A stretch of 40,866 nt of DNA from Micrococcales bacterium (lineage in GTDB: Bacteria > Actinomycetota > Actinomycetes > Actinomycetales > Microbacteriaceae). The stretch is taken from NCBI GenBank assembly GCA_947483795.1, contig CANKLZ010000004.1, positions 1-40,866 of the forward strand, given 5' to 3'. Under the pieces are notes generated by a model, which was given only the letters and a program-made list of their open reading frames with translations, made no database searches and was not told where the DNA came from. Positions 27,564 through 36,058 of the stretch are shown one piece after another (within the stretch, counting starts at the first letter, position 1; each line of letters starts with the position of its first letter). The translations under genes and the position numbers were made by a program.

Positions 27564-28214
27564 ATGCCGTTGACTCCAGAAGATGTCGTAAACAAAAGAT
27601 TTCAGCCTACAAAATTCCGCGAAGGCTATGACCAGGATGAGGTCGATGACTTCCTAGATGAAATCGTTCTTGAGATGCGCCGCATTACTCAGGAGAACGA
27701 AGACCTCAGACAGCGTCTACTCGCAGCTGATGGTCGCTTGACTGAACTGCAGCGCAGTGGAGCAACTTTGGTTCAACAGGTAAACACAGCTGAAGCTTCA
27801 ATCCCAGAATCAACAACGACAAATGACGCTTTCCCACAGGCAGCTGCCGACATTGGTTCATTCGAATCAAACAACACCAATAACCTTCTTCAGTTGGCTC
27901 GCAAGTTGCACGAAGAGCACGTTCGTGAAGGACTTGAAAAGCGTGACGCATTAGTAGCCGAAGGGCACGCAACTGCCGCTCGAATTGTTCGGGAGGCAGA
28001 AGCACAACACAAGGCAGATATGTCTCGACTCGAGCAGGAAAAAGCGTTGGCCGAAAATGATCTTCAAACGCTGAGAAACTTCGAGAGAGACTACAGAGCT
28101 AAGCTCAAGTCCTATATTGAAAGCCAGCTAAGCGATCTTGAGGCAGCAAACTCAACTGGTCCTAAAACCTCCACCGGTCCGACTCAAATAGCAAACCAAA
28201 CTTTCCAAATCTGA
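27564..28214 (+). CDS. wag31: DivIVA/Wag31 polar growth protein
   Basis: 'MPLTPEDVVNKRFQPTKFREGYDQDEVDDFLDEIVLEMRRI' plus coiled coil. ATG 27564 fits homologous N-termini better than the upstream GTG at 27537. Confidence 0.92.
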   Translation: MPLTPEDVVNKRFQPTKFREGYDQDEVDDFLDEIVLEMRRITQENEDLRQRLLAADGRLTELQRSGATLVQQVNTAEASIPESTTTNDAFPQAAADIGSFESNNTNNLLQLARKLHEEHVREGLEKRDALVAEGHATAARIVREAEAQHKADMSRLEQEKALAENDLQTLRNFERDYRAKLKSYIESQLSDLEAANSTGPKTSTGPTQIANQTFQI

Positions 28215-28219
28215 TTTAG

Positions 28220-28717
28220 GTGAAAGCGGAAAGAGTATTCAACAGGTCAACCCTCATCTTTTTGGGGGTAGGTGTCTTGATAGTCGCAGTAGATCAGTTG
28301 GCCAAACAATTAGCTTTAGCGAACCTGGAACTATACACACCTGTTCCAGTGCTTGGTGAGCTTCTGCAATTCACTTTGGCTTTTAATGATCGAGCCGCTT
28401 TCTCTTTGGGTGGTGCTAGCACCTGGGTGTTTACACTAATCTCCAGTGCGGTAGCGCTAGCTCTTTTGTGGTTTGGACCTAAGTTCAAAACGACAGGTTG
28501 GCTCATTCTCGGTGGTTTGGCACTTGGTGGAGTATGTGGCAACCTTATCGACCGCCTGTTTAGAGCGCCAGGTTTTCCTAACGGACATGTTGTCGACTTT
28601 ATTCAGATTCCATTTAATTTTCCGATTTTTAACATCGCAGATATGGCGATTTCATCAGCGGCCTTCCTAATTGCTCTTCGTGTAATTAGTGGGCAGAAAA
28701 TCGGTGGATCGAAGTGA
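28220..28717 (+). CDS. lspA: Lipoprotein signal peptidase, GTG start
   Basis: 'VAVDQLAKQLALANL', 'GGVCGNLIDRLFRAPGFPNGHVVDFIQIPF', 'FPIFNIADMAIS'. Confidence 0.94.
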   Translation: MKAERVFNRSTLIFLGVGVLIVAVDQLAKQLALANLELYTPVPVLGELLQFTLAFNDRAAFSLGGASTWVFTLISSAVALALLWFGPKFKTTGWLILGGLALGGVCGNLIDRLFRAPGFPNGHVVDFIQIPFNFPIFNIADMAISSAAFLIALRVISGQKIGGSK

Positions 28718-29640
28718 CGGTGGAGAAGTTAGTTCAGGTTCCTGAAGGTTTAGGTGGAACTAGGGCTGACGCAGGTGTCTCAAAGCTACTGGGCATGAGT
28801 AGGTCCTCTGTGGCTGCGATGATCGAATCAGGCTTAGTTGAGCAAAACGATGTTGTTATTGGCAAATCTGATTCTCTAGTGGCAGATGCTTGGCTTCGAA
28901 TCACAATGCCAAAACCAAAAGCACCTTTGGCGCTCGTTGCCGAGAACGTCGATGGGTTGACTGTTGTTTACCAAGACCACGACATTGTTGTGGTTGATAA
29001 GCCAGCTGGCGTAGCAGCCCACCCATCGGTTGGTTGGGATGGCCCTAGCGTTGGTGGCGCACTACTTGCATTAGGAATTGAGATGTCCACAAGTGGGGTG
29101 GCTGAGAGACAAGGCATTGTCTCTCGCTTAGATGTTGGCACCAGTGGTCTCATGGTTTTGACCAAGACCGAGATTGCCTATAGCCGAATGAAACAAGCCT
29201 TTCGTGATCGAGTAGTCGATAAGACCTATCACTCTTTAGTTCAAGGACATCCAGATCCGAGTACCGGTACGATAGACGCACCAATCGGTAGGCATTTGAA
29301 ACACGAGTACAAGTTCGCTGTGACCGCTGACGGAAAACCATCGGTTACGCACTACAAGACTATTGAGGCTTTCGCAGCCGCATCATTGATGGAAATTGAA
29401 CTAGAAACAGGTCGAACTCATCAAATTCGAGTGCACTTTTCGGCCTTCAAACATCCAATAGTCGGAGACTCTCTCTATGGTTGTGATGCGAAGCTAGCGC
29501 TTAGATTGTCAATGGATAGACAGTGGCTACACGCCATGAAACTTGGATTCATTCATCCAACTAAGGGGGAGTATGTCACTTTTGAAAGCTCTTATCCTAA
29601 AGACCTATCAAACGCTCTCGAAGTCCTGCGTTCGAGTTAG
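28714..29640 (+). CDS. RluA family pseudouridine synthase, GTG start
   Basis: S4-like N-terminus; 'VVDKPAGVAAHPS', 'GIVSRLDVGTSGLMVLTKTE', 'ETGRTHQIRVHFSAFKHPIVGDSLYG'. Confidence 0.93.
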   Translation: MTVEKLVQVPEGLGGTRADAGVSKLLGMSRSSVAAMIESGLVEQNDVVIGKSDSLVADAWLRITMPKPKAPLALVAENVDGLTVVYQDHDIVVVDKPAGVAAHPSVGWDGPSVGGALLALGIEMSTSGVAERQGIVSRLDVGTSGLMVLTKTEIAYSRMKQAFRDRVVDKTYHSLVQGHPDPSTGTIDAPIGRHLKHEYKFAVTADGKPSVTHYKTIEAFAAASLMEIELETGRTHQIRVHFSAFKHPIVGDSLYGCDAKLALRLSMDRQWLHAMKLGFIHPTKGEYVTFESSYPKDLSNALEVLRSS

Positions 29641-29727
29641 TATCAGGCGGAGAGCCTGAAATAAGATGACAATTAGCCAAGTTAGGCTATTTGCCCTAGC
29701 CTCAATAAAACTCAAAGTAAGTAAGAA

Positions 29728-32700
29728 ATGACCTCTGCCAGCGATAACTTTGTGCACCTTCATGTGCACACTGATTACTCCATGCTTGATGGAGCGGCAA
29801 AGATTGATGAGTTGCTAACTAAGGCTGTTGAGTTTGAAATGCCAGCCATCGCAATCACCGATCACGGCAACAACTTCGGAGCCTATGAGTTTTGGCAAAA
29901 GGCAACCAAAAAAGGTATCAAGCCAATAATCGGTATTGAGGCTTACCTAGCACCAGGTTCAAGATTAGATAAAAGCAGAACCTATTGGGCCGATGGTGGC
30001 GATGATGACTTGTCTAAAGGCGCTTACTCGCACTTGACTATGCTCTCGACAAATAACGACAGCATGATGAATCTGTTCAAGCTAAGTTCTTATGCATGGC
30101 TTGAGGGCTACTATTTTCAGCCAAGAGTGGATCGAGAGCTTTTAGCCAAATATGCAAAAGGAATAATTGCAACTTCTGGTTGTGCAGGTGGTGAGGTTCA
30201 GACAAGGCTGCGTCTTGGACAGTACAAAGAAGCTTTAGAAACAGCTGCTGAGTTTAGAGATATCTTCGGCAAAGAAAACTACTTCATCGAAATCATGGAT
30301 CACGGAGCAAGCGTTGAACGAAGGTCTTTTGACGAGCTCATCAAGTTGTCCAAAGATCTAGGTATACCGCTCCTTGCGACAAACGACCTTCATTACACAG
30401 AGCCAGGGCACATAGAAGCCCAAGAGGCATTGCTTTGTATTCAAACCGGCACCAAGATGACCGATGAGCGACGTTTCAAGTTCGACGGTGAGGGTTATTA
30501 CCTGAAAAGCGCAAGACAAATGAGAGAGCTTTTTGCTGCCTTCCCTGAGGCCTGCGATAACACTTTGCTGGTTGCTGAACGTTCTGACATCAAATTCGAA
30601 GAGCGAAACCTGATGCCAAGGTTTGATGTTCCTGATGGGCATACAGAGGCCTCTTGGTTTGAGCAAGAAGTTGTGGCAGGTATGAAGGCAAGGTTCGGTG
30701 CAAACATTACCCCTGAGTACCAAGAACGTATTGCTTACGAAATAGAAGTTATAAAGAACATGAATTTTTCAGGATATTTCTTGGTAGTTGCGGACTTTAT
30801 CTCATGGGCTCGTGCGCAAGGTATTCGCGTTGGACCTGGTCGAGGGTCAGCTGCTGGTTCATTGGTCTCTTATGTTTTGGGAATCACAGCACTTGACCCA
30901 ATCAAGTACGGACTTATCTTTGAGAGATTCTTGAATCCAAGCAGAAAGAGCTTGCCGGATATCGACGTTGACTTTGATGACCGCAGGCGTGGCGAAGTTA
31001 TTCGTTACGTAACCGAAAAATACGGTGACGACCGAGTTGCTCAAATTATCACCTACGGAACAATCAAAGCCAAGCAAAGCTTGAAAGATGCAGCTCGTGT
31101 TTTAGGCATGGATTATTCGGTAGGAGAAAAACTTACCAAGGCCATGCCACCGATGATTCTTGGTAAAGAGATGACTCTTCGAGAAATGGTTGAAGATCCA
31201 AGACTAAAACCAATGGTTGAGGCAATCGTTGAAGAACCTTCCGAAGATGAATTTGAGGAAGAAACTCAAGATTTCGAGCCGGTTGCTATAGCTGCAGCTG
31301 TTGCTCCAACAGATTCAAAAAGTAGATACAAAGAAGCCGCAGAGTTCAGAAAAATTCTGGATGAAGACCCAGATGCCAGAAGAGTATTTGACTTAGCCAG
31401 AGGTTTAGAAGGGTTGAAGAGACAGACCAGCGTTCACGCCGCTGGTGTGATCATGTCTGCTGTCCCATTACTTGATGTGATTCCTGTTATTCGACGAGAT
31501 GACGATGGTGCCATAATCACGGCCTTTGCTCAAAAGCCTTGTGAAGATTTAGGGCTAGTGAAGATGGACTTCCTAGGTCTTCGCAATCTAACGGTTTTGG
31601 ACAGCGCCATCGAGAACGCGCTATCCAATCGAGGTGAAACTGTAGTTCTTGAGGATTTAGATCTGGATGGCGACCTTGCCACCTACGAGATGCTTTCTCG
31701 CGGTGAAACCCTTGGTGTTTTCCAACTTGATGGTGGTCAGATGCGATCGCTACTAAAGATCCTGAAGCCTTCAAAGTTTGAGCACATCTCAGCGGCTATT
31801 GCTTTGTATAGACCTGGCCCTATGGGTGTTGGTTCGCACACTTCCTATGCTCATCGTAAAAACGGTAATGAACAGCCTGAATCTATTCATCCAGATCTTG
31901 AAGGTCCGCTAGCTGAGATTCTCGGTCCAACATACGGGCTAATTGTTTACCAAGAACAGGTTATGGCTGTTGCTCAAAAGGTGGCGAACTTCTCTCTTGT
32001 GCAAGCAGATGCGCTTAGAAGCGCAATGGGTAAAAAGCTCAAAGACGTTCTTGATGAGCAACTAACAGCTTTCACTGCTGGTATGAAGCAGAACGGTTTC
32101 TCTGATGTTGTTATCGACAAACTTTGGGGAACTCTTCTTCCATTTGCTGACTATGCGTTCAATAAAGCGCACAGTGCCGCCTACGGTGTTTTGTCCTACT
32201 GGACCGCATACATGAAGGCAAACTACCCGCAGGAGTACATGGCGGCTCTGCTTACCTCTGTAAGAAGTTCGAGGGACCGACTCGGAGTGTATTTAAGTGA
32301 AGCGAGAAGAGCTGGCATCCAGGTGTTACCGCCTGACGTTAATGACTCGATCGCAGATTTCCGCGCTGTTGGTAAGGACATTCGTTTTGGAATGGAAGCA
32401 ATTCGCAATGTTGGTCTCGGAGTGGTTCAGGAGATAGTTCGAACTAGGGAAGCAGAGGGAAGGTTTGAATCCTTCCAAGATTTCGTTTCTAAAGTACCGG
32501 CATCGGTTTGCACAAAAAAAGTAATTGAATCGCTAATCAAAGCAGGCGCATTTGATTCATTCGGTGTTTCTAGAAGAGCACTTTTCGAAGCTCATGAAGA
32601 CATTATTGCTGCTGAGATAAAGGCTAAGAAATCCAAGACAACTGGAGATAGTGATCTGTTTGATGACTTTGATTCAGGGGAGACTAACTACAAGATTGCA

Positions 32701-33456
32701 AACCTTGCCGAGTGGCCACAACGTCAGCTCTTGAGCCTTGAGCGTGAAATGCTAGGTCTATACGTTAGCGCTCATCCTCTTCAAGGAGCCGAGAGCAGAC
32801 TCCGTAGCAGTGCTACAGAAACTATCGAATCTTTCAACACCAGAACCAATTTCGCAGACACCGAAACAGTAACTCTGGCTGGGCTAATCACCGCAGTCGA
32901 AGTAAAGACCGCAAGGGCATCTGGAAATGTTTATGCAAACATCACGATTGAAGACCTAGAGGGTGAAGTCACCCTGATGATCTTCAACAAGACCTATCAG
33001 GAGCATCTAGATAAGTTGATTGTTGACACTATGGTTGCCGTGCGAGGCAGAATGCGCCCTCGTGACGATGGTTTCGCCTTGAATGTCTATGACATAAGAG
33101 TTCTTGAAAAAGAAGAGTCGACCTACGTCGGCCCGTTAAAAATCAGCATCAGCGAACAGGTAGCGACTAAGAAAAACATTGAAACGCTTGATGCGATCTT
33201 CAAAAGATATCCAGGGCAAACTGAAGTTCAACTACTTATGAAATCTGACGCTGGAGTTGTTCCTTACAGGCTTAAGCACAAAGTCTTTGTTGGCGACGCA
33301 CTTATTTCAGAAGTTAAGCAGCATTTTGGAACTTCTGCTTTGGATAACTTGATTGAGCTTTCGGAGATTAAGCCTGAAGACTCACTCGAGCCTGGTGCCG
33401 GGCAAGACGTAGCCCCGCTGGTGGTAGAGCAGACTGGGGAGCTCTTCGGGAATTAG
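29728..33456 (+). CDS. dnaE: DNA polymerase III subunit alpha
   Basis: PHP 'FVHLHVHTDYSMLDGAAKI'; 'GPGRGSAAGSLVSYVLGITALDPIKYGLIFERFLNPSRKSLPDIDVDFDDRRRGEVI'; 'DFLGLRNLTVLD'; OB-fold 'VTLAGLITAVEVKTARASGNVYANITIEDLEGEV'. Confidence 0.97.
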   Translation: MTSASDNFVHLHVHTDYSMLDGAAKIDELLTKAVEFEMPAIAITDHGNNFGAYEFWQKATKKGIKPIIGIEAYLAPGSRLDKSRTYWADGGDDDLSKGAYSHLTMLSTNNDSMMNLFKLSSYAWLEGYYFQPRVDRELLAKYAKGIIATSGCAGGEVQTRLRLGQYKEALETAAEFRDIFGKENYFIEIMDHGASVERRSFDELIKLSKDLGIPLLATNDLHYTEPGHIEAQEALLCIQTGTKMTDERRFKFDGEGYYLKSARQMRELFAAFPEACDNTLLVAERSDIKFEERNLMPRFDVPDGHTEASWFEQEVVAGMKARFGANITPEYQERIAYEIEVIKNMNFSGYFLVVADFISWARAQGIRVGPGRGSAAGSLVSYVLGITALDPIKYGLIFERFLNPSRKSLPDIDVDFDDRRRGEVIRYVTEKYGDDRVAQIITYGTIKAKQSLKDAARVLGMDYSVGEKLTKAMPPMILGKEMTLREMVEDPRLKPMVEAIVEEPSEDEFEEETQDFEPVAIAAAVAPTDSKSRYKEAAEFRKILDEDPDARRVFDLARGLEGLKRQTSVHAAGVIMSAVPLLDVIPVIRRDDDGAIITAFAQKPCEDLGLVKMDFLGLRNLTVLDSAIENALSNRGETVVLEDLDLDGDLATYEMLSRGETLGVFQLDGGQMRSLLKILKPSKFEHISAAIALYRPGPMGVGSHTSYAHRKNGNEQPESIHPDLEGPLAEILGPTYGLIVYQEQVMAVAQKVANFSLVQADALRSAMGKKLKDVLDEQLTAFTAGMKQNGFSDVVIDKLWGTLLPFADYAFNKAHSAAYGVLSYWTAYMKANYPQEYMAALLTSVRSSRDRLGVYLSEARRAGIQVLPPDVNDSIADFRAVGKDIRFGMEAIRNVGLGVVQEIVRTREAEGRFESFQDFVSKVPASVCTKKVIESLIKAGAFDSFGVSRRALFEAHEDIIAAEIKAKKSKTTGDSDLFDDFDSGETNYKIANLAEWPQRQLLSLEREMLGLYVSAHPLQGAESRLRSSATETIESFNTRTNFADTETVTLAGLITAVEVKTARASGNVYANITIEDLEGEVTLMIFNKTYQEHLDKLIVDTMVAVRGRMRPRDDGFALNVYDIRVLEKEESTYVGPLKISISEQVATKKNIETLDAIFKRYPGQTEVQLLMKSDAGVVPYRLKHKVFVGDALISEVKQHFGTSALDNLIELSEIKPEDSLEPGAGQDVAPLVVEQTGELFGN

Positions 33457-33882
33457 TCCCTCGATTATCTCAACCACAATCACGGCATTGGAAGCTACTT
33501 CGACTCGCTCAATAATCCGACCAATCAACACCGCGTTAACATTTTTGAAAATTGCCAAACCAGTTGCCTCATCAGCAAACCAGTCGTCATCTAAGAACCT
33601 CTTTGTGTGATCCTGGCTCATTTTGTGAGCAAGTTCGAGGCAGGTTTCGTTGAGCATCTGGATTGAAACAAATTCTGAGCTTTTAAGTGCTGGCCAGCTG
33701 CTTGCGCCTCGGGCAACGTTGAACGTTACCAAAGCGGGGTTTGAGCCTAGCGATGTGACTGAGGTTGCTGTAAAGCCCACGGGGCCACCAGATTCATCTT
33801 TTAGGGTGATAACGCAAACCCCTGAGGCGTGACGTCTAAATGCTTGCTTGAGAGCTTCTGTGGTGTCTGAAATTTTATCCAT
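33382..33882 (-). CDS. Flavin reductase family (FMN-binding) protein
   Basis: 'FRRHASGVCVITLKDESGGPVGFTATSVTSLGSNPALVTFNVARGASSWPALKSSEFVSIQMLNE'. Convergent with dnaE, 75-bp overlap. Confidence 0.88.
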   Translation of the reverse strand: MDKISDTTEALKQAFRRHASGVCVITLKDESGGPVGFTATSVTSLGSNPALVTFNVARGASSWPALKSSEFVSIQMLNETCLELAHKMSQDHTKRFLDDDWFADEATGLAIFKNVNAVLIGRIIERVEVASNAVIVVEIIEGLIPEELPSLLYHQRGYVLPGTRLE

Positions 33883-33985
33883 TACAACTTTCTTGTCTGG
33901 TATCTAGGTTAACCCACAGAACCGTTGGTTCACCGAATGCTTAGATAGTTCGCCTAAACTGGAGCAACCAAAAGGAAGTTGCGAC

Positions 33986-35299
33986 TTGAGCGATTTGATT
34001 AGATTTCTAGATCTCAGAGATCGAGAAATTTCTGCTGACCACATCGAGCAAGACCTACCTAGAGCATCTATGGACTTGGCTGCAGCAATGGAGACCATTC
34101 ATCCCTTGGTGGACCGAATCAGAACTCAAGGTGCTAGCGCATTACAAGATATCGCTAAGGAAATCGATGGTATCGACATCTCACCAATTCGTGTGAGCGA
34201 ATCAGAACTAGCTGACGCTCTGGACAATCTCGACGGCACCCTTCGAGCATCTTTAGAAATTGCCATTGAGAGAGTGCAGAAAGTCTCTCTCGACTCCAAA
34301 CCAACTGCCATTGAAACTAGCTTGGCAACTGGCGCTAGAGTTTCTCAGCGCTGGCAACCAATCGACTCTGTCGGTCTATACGTGCCAGGCGGCAAAGCCG
34401 TCTATCCATCAAGTGTCATCATGAATGTGGTTCCGGCCCAGGTGGCCGGAGTGAAAAACATTGCAATAGCAACTCCTGGCCAAGCTGCTTTTGGCGGAAG
34501 ACCGCACCCAACCGTGCTGGCAACCGCAGCACTTTTGGGAGTGAAGGACGTTTTCACAATCGGTGGTCCCTCGGCTGTAATAGCTTTTGCTTACGGAGTT
34601 CCAGATATTGGGCTTAGCCCCGTTCAGTTAGTGACGGGGCCAGGAAATGTCTATGTAGCGGCGGCTAAGAGAATGCTCAGGGGAGTCATTGCCATTGACT
34701 CCGAAGCTGGGCCTACAGAAATCATGATTATTGCTGATAGTTCGGCGAACCCTGACTTTGTAGCGGCTGATCTCATTTCTCAAGCTGAGCACGATGAACA
34801 GGCCGCAGCTGTTCTAGTCACAGATTCTTTAGAACTGATTGAAAAAGTTAGCTCGGCAATTGAGCAGCAGGTCTCCAATTCTGCCAACAGGGCCAGGATT
34901 TTGGAGGCCTTGGCTGGCCAGCAGAGTGCTCTAGTGCTGGTACGTGACTTGGATGCTGCTGTCAGGGTTGCTAATTTCTATGCAACCGAGCACCTTTCCA
35001 TTCAAACAGATAAGAATTCGGCACTTTTGGGTGAAATCACCAATGCTGGAGCCATCTTTTTAGGCGATTATTCACCGGTTTCGTTGGGCGATTATATAGC
35101 TGGATCAAATCACGTACTTCCAACAGGTGGTCAGGCTAAGTTCGGCTCAGGATTGGGCGTCCACACGTTTCTAAGGGCCCAACAGGTCATCGAATACACA
35201 GAATCGGCCTTGTCGGAGGTGGCAAATAATGTTGTCTCTATCGCCAATTCAGAGGGTTTAGAAGCCCATGGAGAAGCGATAAAAATCCGCTTTCAGTAG
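33986..35299 (+). CDS. hisD: Histidinol dehydrogenase, TTG start
   Basis: 'VGLYVPGGKAVYPSSVIMNVVPAQVAGV', 'TGPGNVYVAAAKRMLRGVIAIDSEAGPTEIMIIAD', 'EHLSIQT', 'AGSNHVLPTGGQAKFGSGLGV'. Confidence 0.95.
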   Translation: MSDLIRFLDLRDREISADHIEQDLPRASMDLAAAMETIHPLVDRIRTQGASALQDIAKEIDGIDISPIRVSESELADALDNLDGTLRASLEIAIERVQKVSLDSKPTAIETSLATGARVSQRWQPIDSVGLYVPGGKAVYPSSVIMNVVPAQVAGVKNIAIATPGQAAFGGRPHPTVLATAALLGVKDVFTIGGPSAVIAFAYGVPDIGLSPVQLVTGPGNVYVAAAKRMLRGVIAIDSEAGPTEIMIIADSSANPDFVAADLISQAEHDEQAAAVLVTDSLELIEKVSSAIEQQVSNSANRARILEALAGQQSALVLVRDLDAAVRVANFYATEHLSIQTDKNSALLGEITNAGAIFLGDYSPVSLGDYIAGSNHVLPTGGQAKFGSGLGVHTFLRAQQVIEYTESALSEVANNVVSIANSEGLEAHGEAIKIRFQ

Positions 35300-35316
35300 A
35301 TAGAACCTGGTTCTAT
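35300..35316. repeat. Palindrome ATAGAACC-T-GGTTCTAT directly after the hisD stop
   Basis: Perfect 8-bp arms around a single T. Confidence 0.5.
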
Positions 35317-35321
35317 TAGGT

Positions 35322-35345
35322 AACAAAAAGATTAAATCTTTTGTT
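35322..35345 (+). terminator. Candidate hairpin/terminator after hisD
   Basis: AACAAAAAGATT / AATCTTTTGTT with one bulged A; no clean U-tract follows. Confidence 0.35.
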
Positions 35346-35430
35346 GAAGGTTAGGGTTTTTGACCCAAAATCCTTGATTTTATTGGCAACACGCCGACAA
35401 CTTCAAATACTGGCCCTACTGTCACCCAAA

Positions 35431-35446
35431 CCACAAGATATAGGGA
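35431..35446. promoter_or_regulatory. NrdR box 1
   Basis: ccaCAAgATATAGgga matches the remembered NrdR consensus acaCwAtATaTwGtgt at the conserved C-w-A-x-A-T-a-T-w-G core. Confidence 0.7.
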
Positions 35447-35461
35447 CGGAGAAATGAAATA

Positions 35462-35477
35462 TCACAACATGTTGTGT
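35462..35477. promoter_or_regulatory. NrdR box 2
   Basis: tCACAACATGTTGTGt contains a perfect 14-bp palindrome matching the NrdR core; 31 bp downstream of box 1 and directly before TATAGT (-10). Confidence 0.8.
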
Positions 35478-35478
35478 G

Positions 35479-35484
35479 TATAGT
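35479..35484 (+). promoter_or_regulatory. Putative -10 element of the nrdR(-nrdJ) promoter
   Basis: TATAGT adjacent to NrdR box 2, about 50 nt upstream of the nrdR ATG; no strong -35. Confidence 0.5.
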
Positions 35485-35533
35485 AGATTTCTCGAACATG
35501 AATGATACGTAAATTGACCTGAAAGGAGTCCCA

Positions 35534-36004
35534 ATGCATTGCCCATTTTGCCGTTTTGAAGACTCCAGGGTCATGGATTCAAGAACTTCAGACGATGGCA
35601 GCTCAATCCGCCGTCGTAGACAGTGTCCTGAGTGCGGATCTCGCTTCTCAACCACCGAAACCTCCAGCCTTGCGGTTCTAAAGCGCGGTGGAACAACTGA
35701 ACCCTTTAGCAGAGACAAAATCGCTAATGGCGTCAGAAAAGCTTGTCAGGGCCGACCAGTTAGCGAGGCAGATCTAGCGATGCTGGCACAAACGGTTGAA
35801 GAATCAATCCGCGCAACCGGTGTTGCTCAGGTTGAAGCCCAAGAGGTAGGCCTTGCAATTCTTGGACCACTGAGAAAGCTTGATGAGGTTGCGTTCATGC
35901 GATACGCCAGCGTTTATCAGGGCTGGGAAACACTAGAAGATTTCGAAGCAGCGATTGCTGTGCTCAAAGTAGAGCGCGAAAGCCAGGTTTCGCAGTCGAC
36001 CTAG
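35534..36004 (+). CDS. nrdR: Transcriptional repressor NrdR
   Basis: '[42 protein letters not shown]' zinc ribbon followed by ATP-cone '[25 protein letters not shown]'. Confidence 0.97.
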   Translation: MHCPFCRFEDSRVMDSRTSDDGSSIRRRRQCPECGSRFSTTETSSLAVLKRGGTTEPFSRDKIANGVRKACQGRPVSEADLAMLAQTVEESIRATGVAQVEAQEVGLAILGPLRKLDEVAFMRYASVYQGWETLEDFEAAIAVLKVERESQVSQST

Positions 36005-36058
36005 TCGAATGCGATTACAAAACATAAAAACTAAAAACATAAACAGAAAGGCAACATA

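Noticed and set aside
33907-33931. GGTTAACC palindrome and GAACC-GTT-GGTTC in the flavin reductase/hisD divergent region
   Set aside because: Short palindromes expected by chance at this length; no coherent -35/-10 arrangement found with them.
36004-36058. Possible cobalamin riboswitch or nrdJ-RNA leader upstream of nrdJ
   Set aside because: The 54-nt A-rich gap is too short and has no recognisable structure or B12 box.
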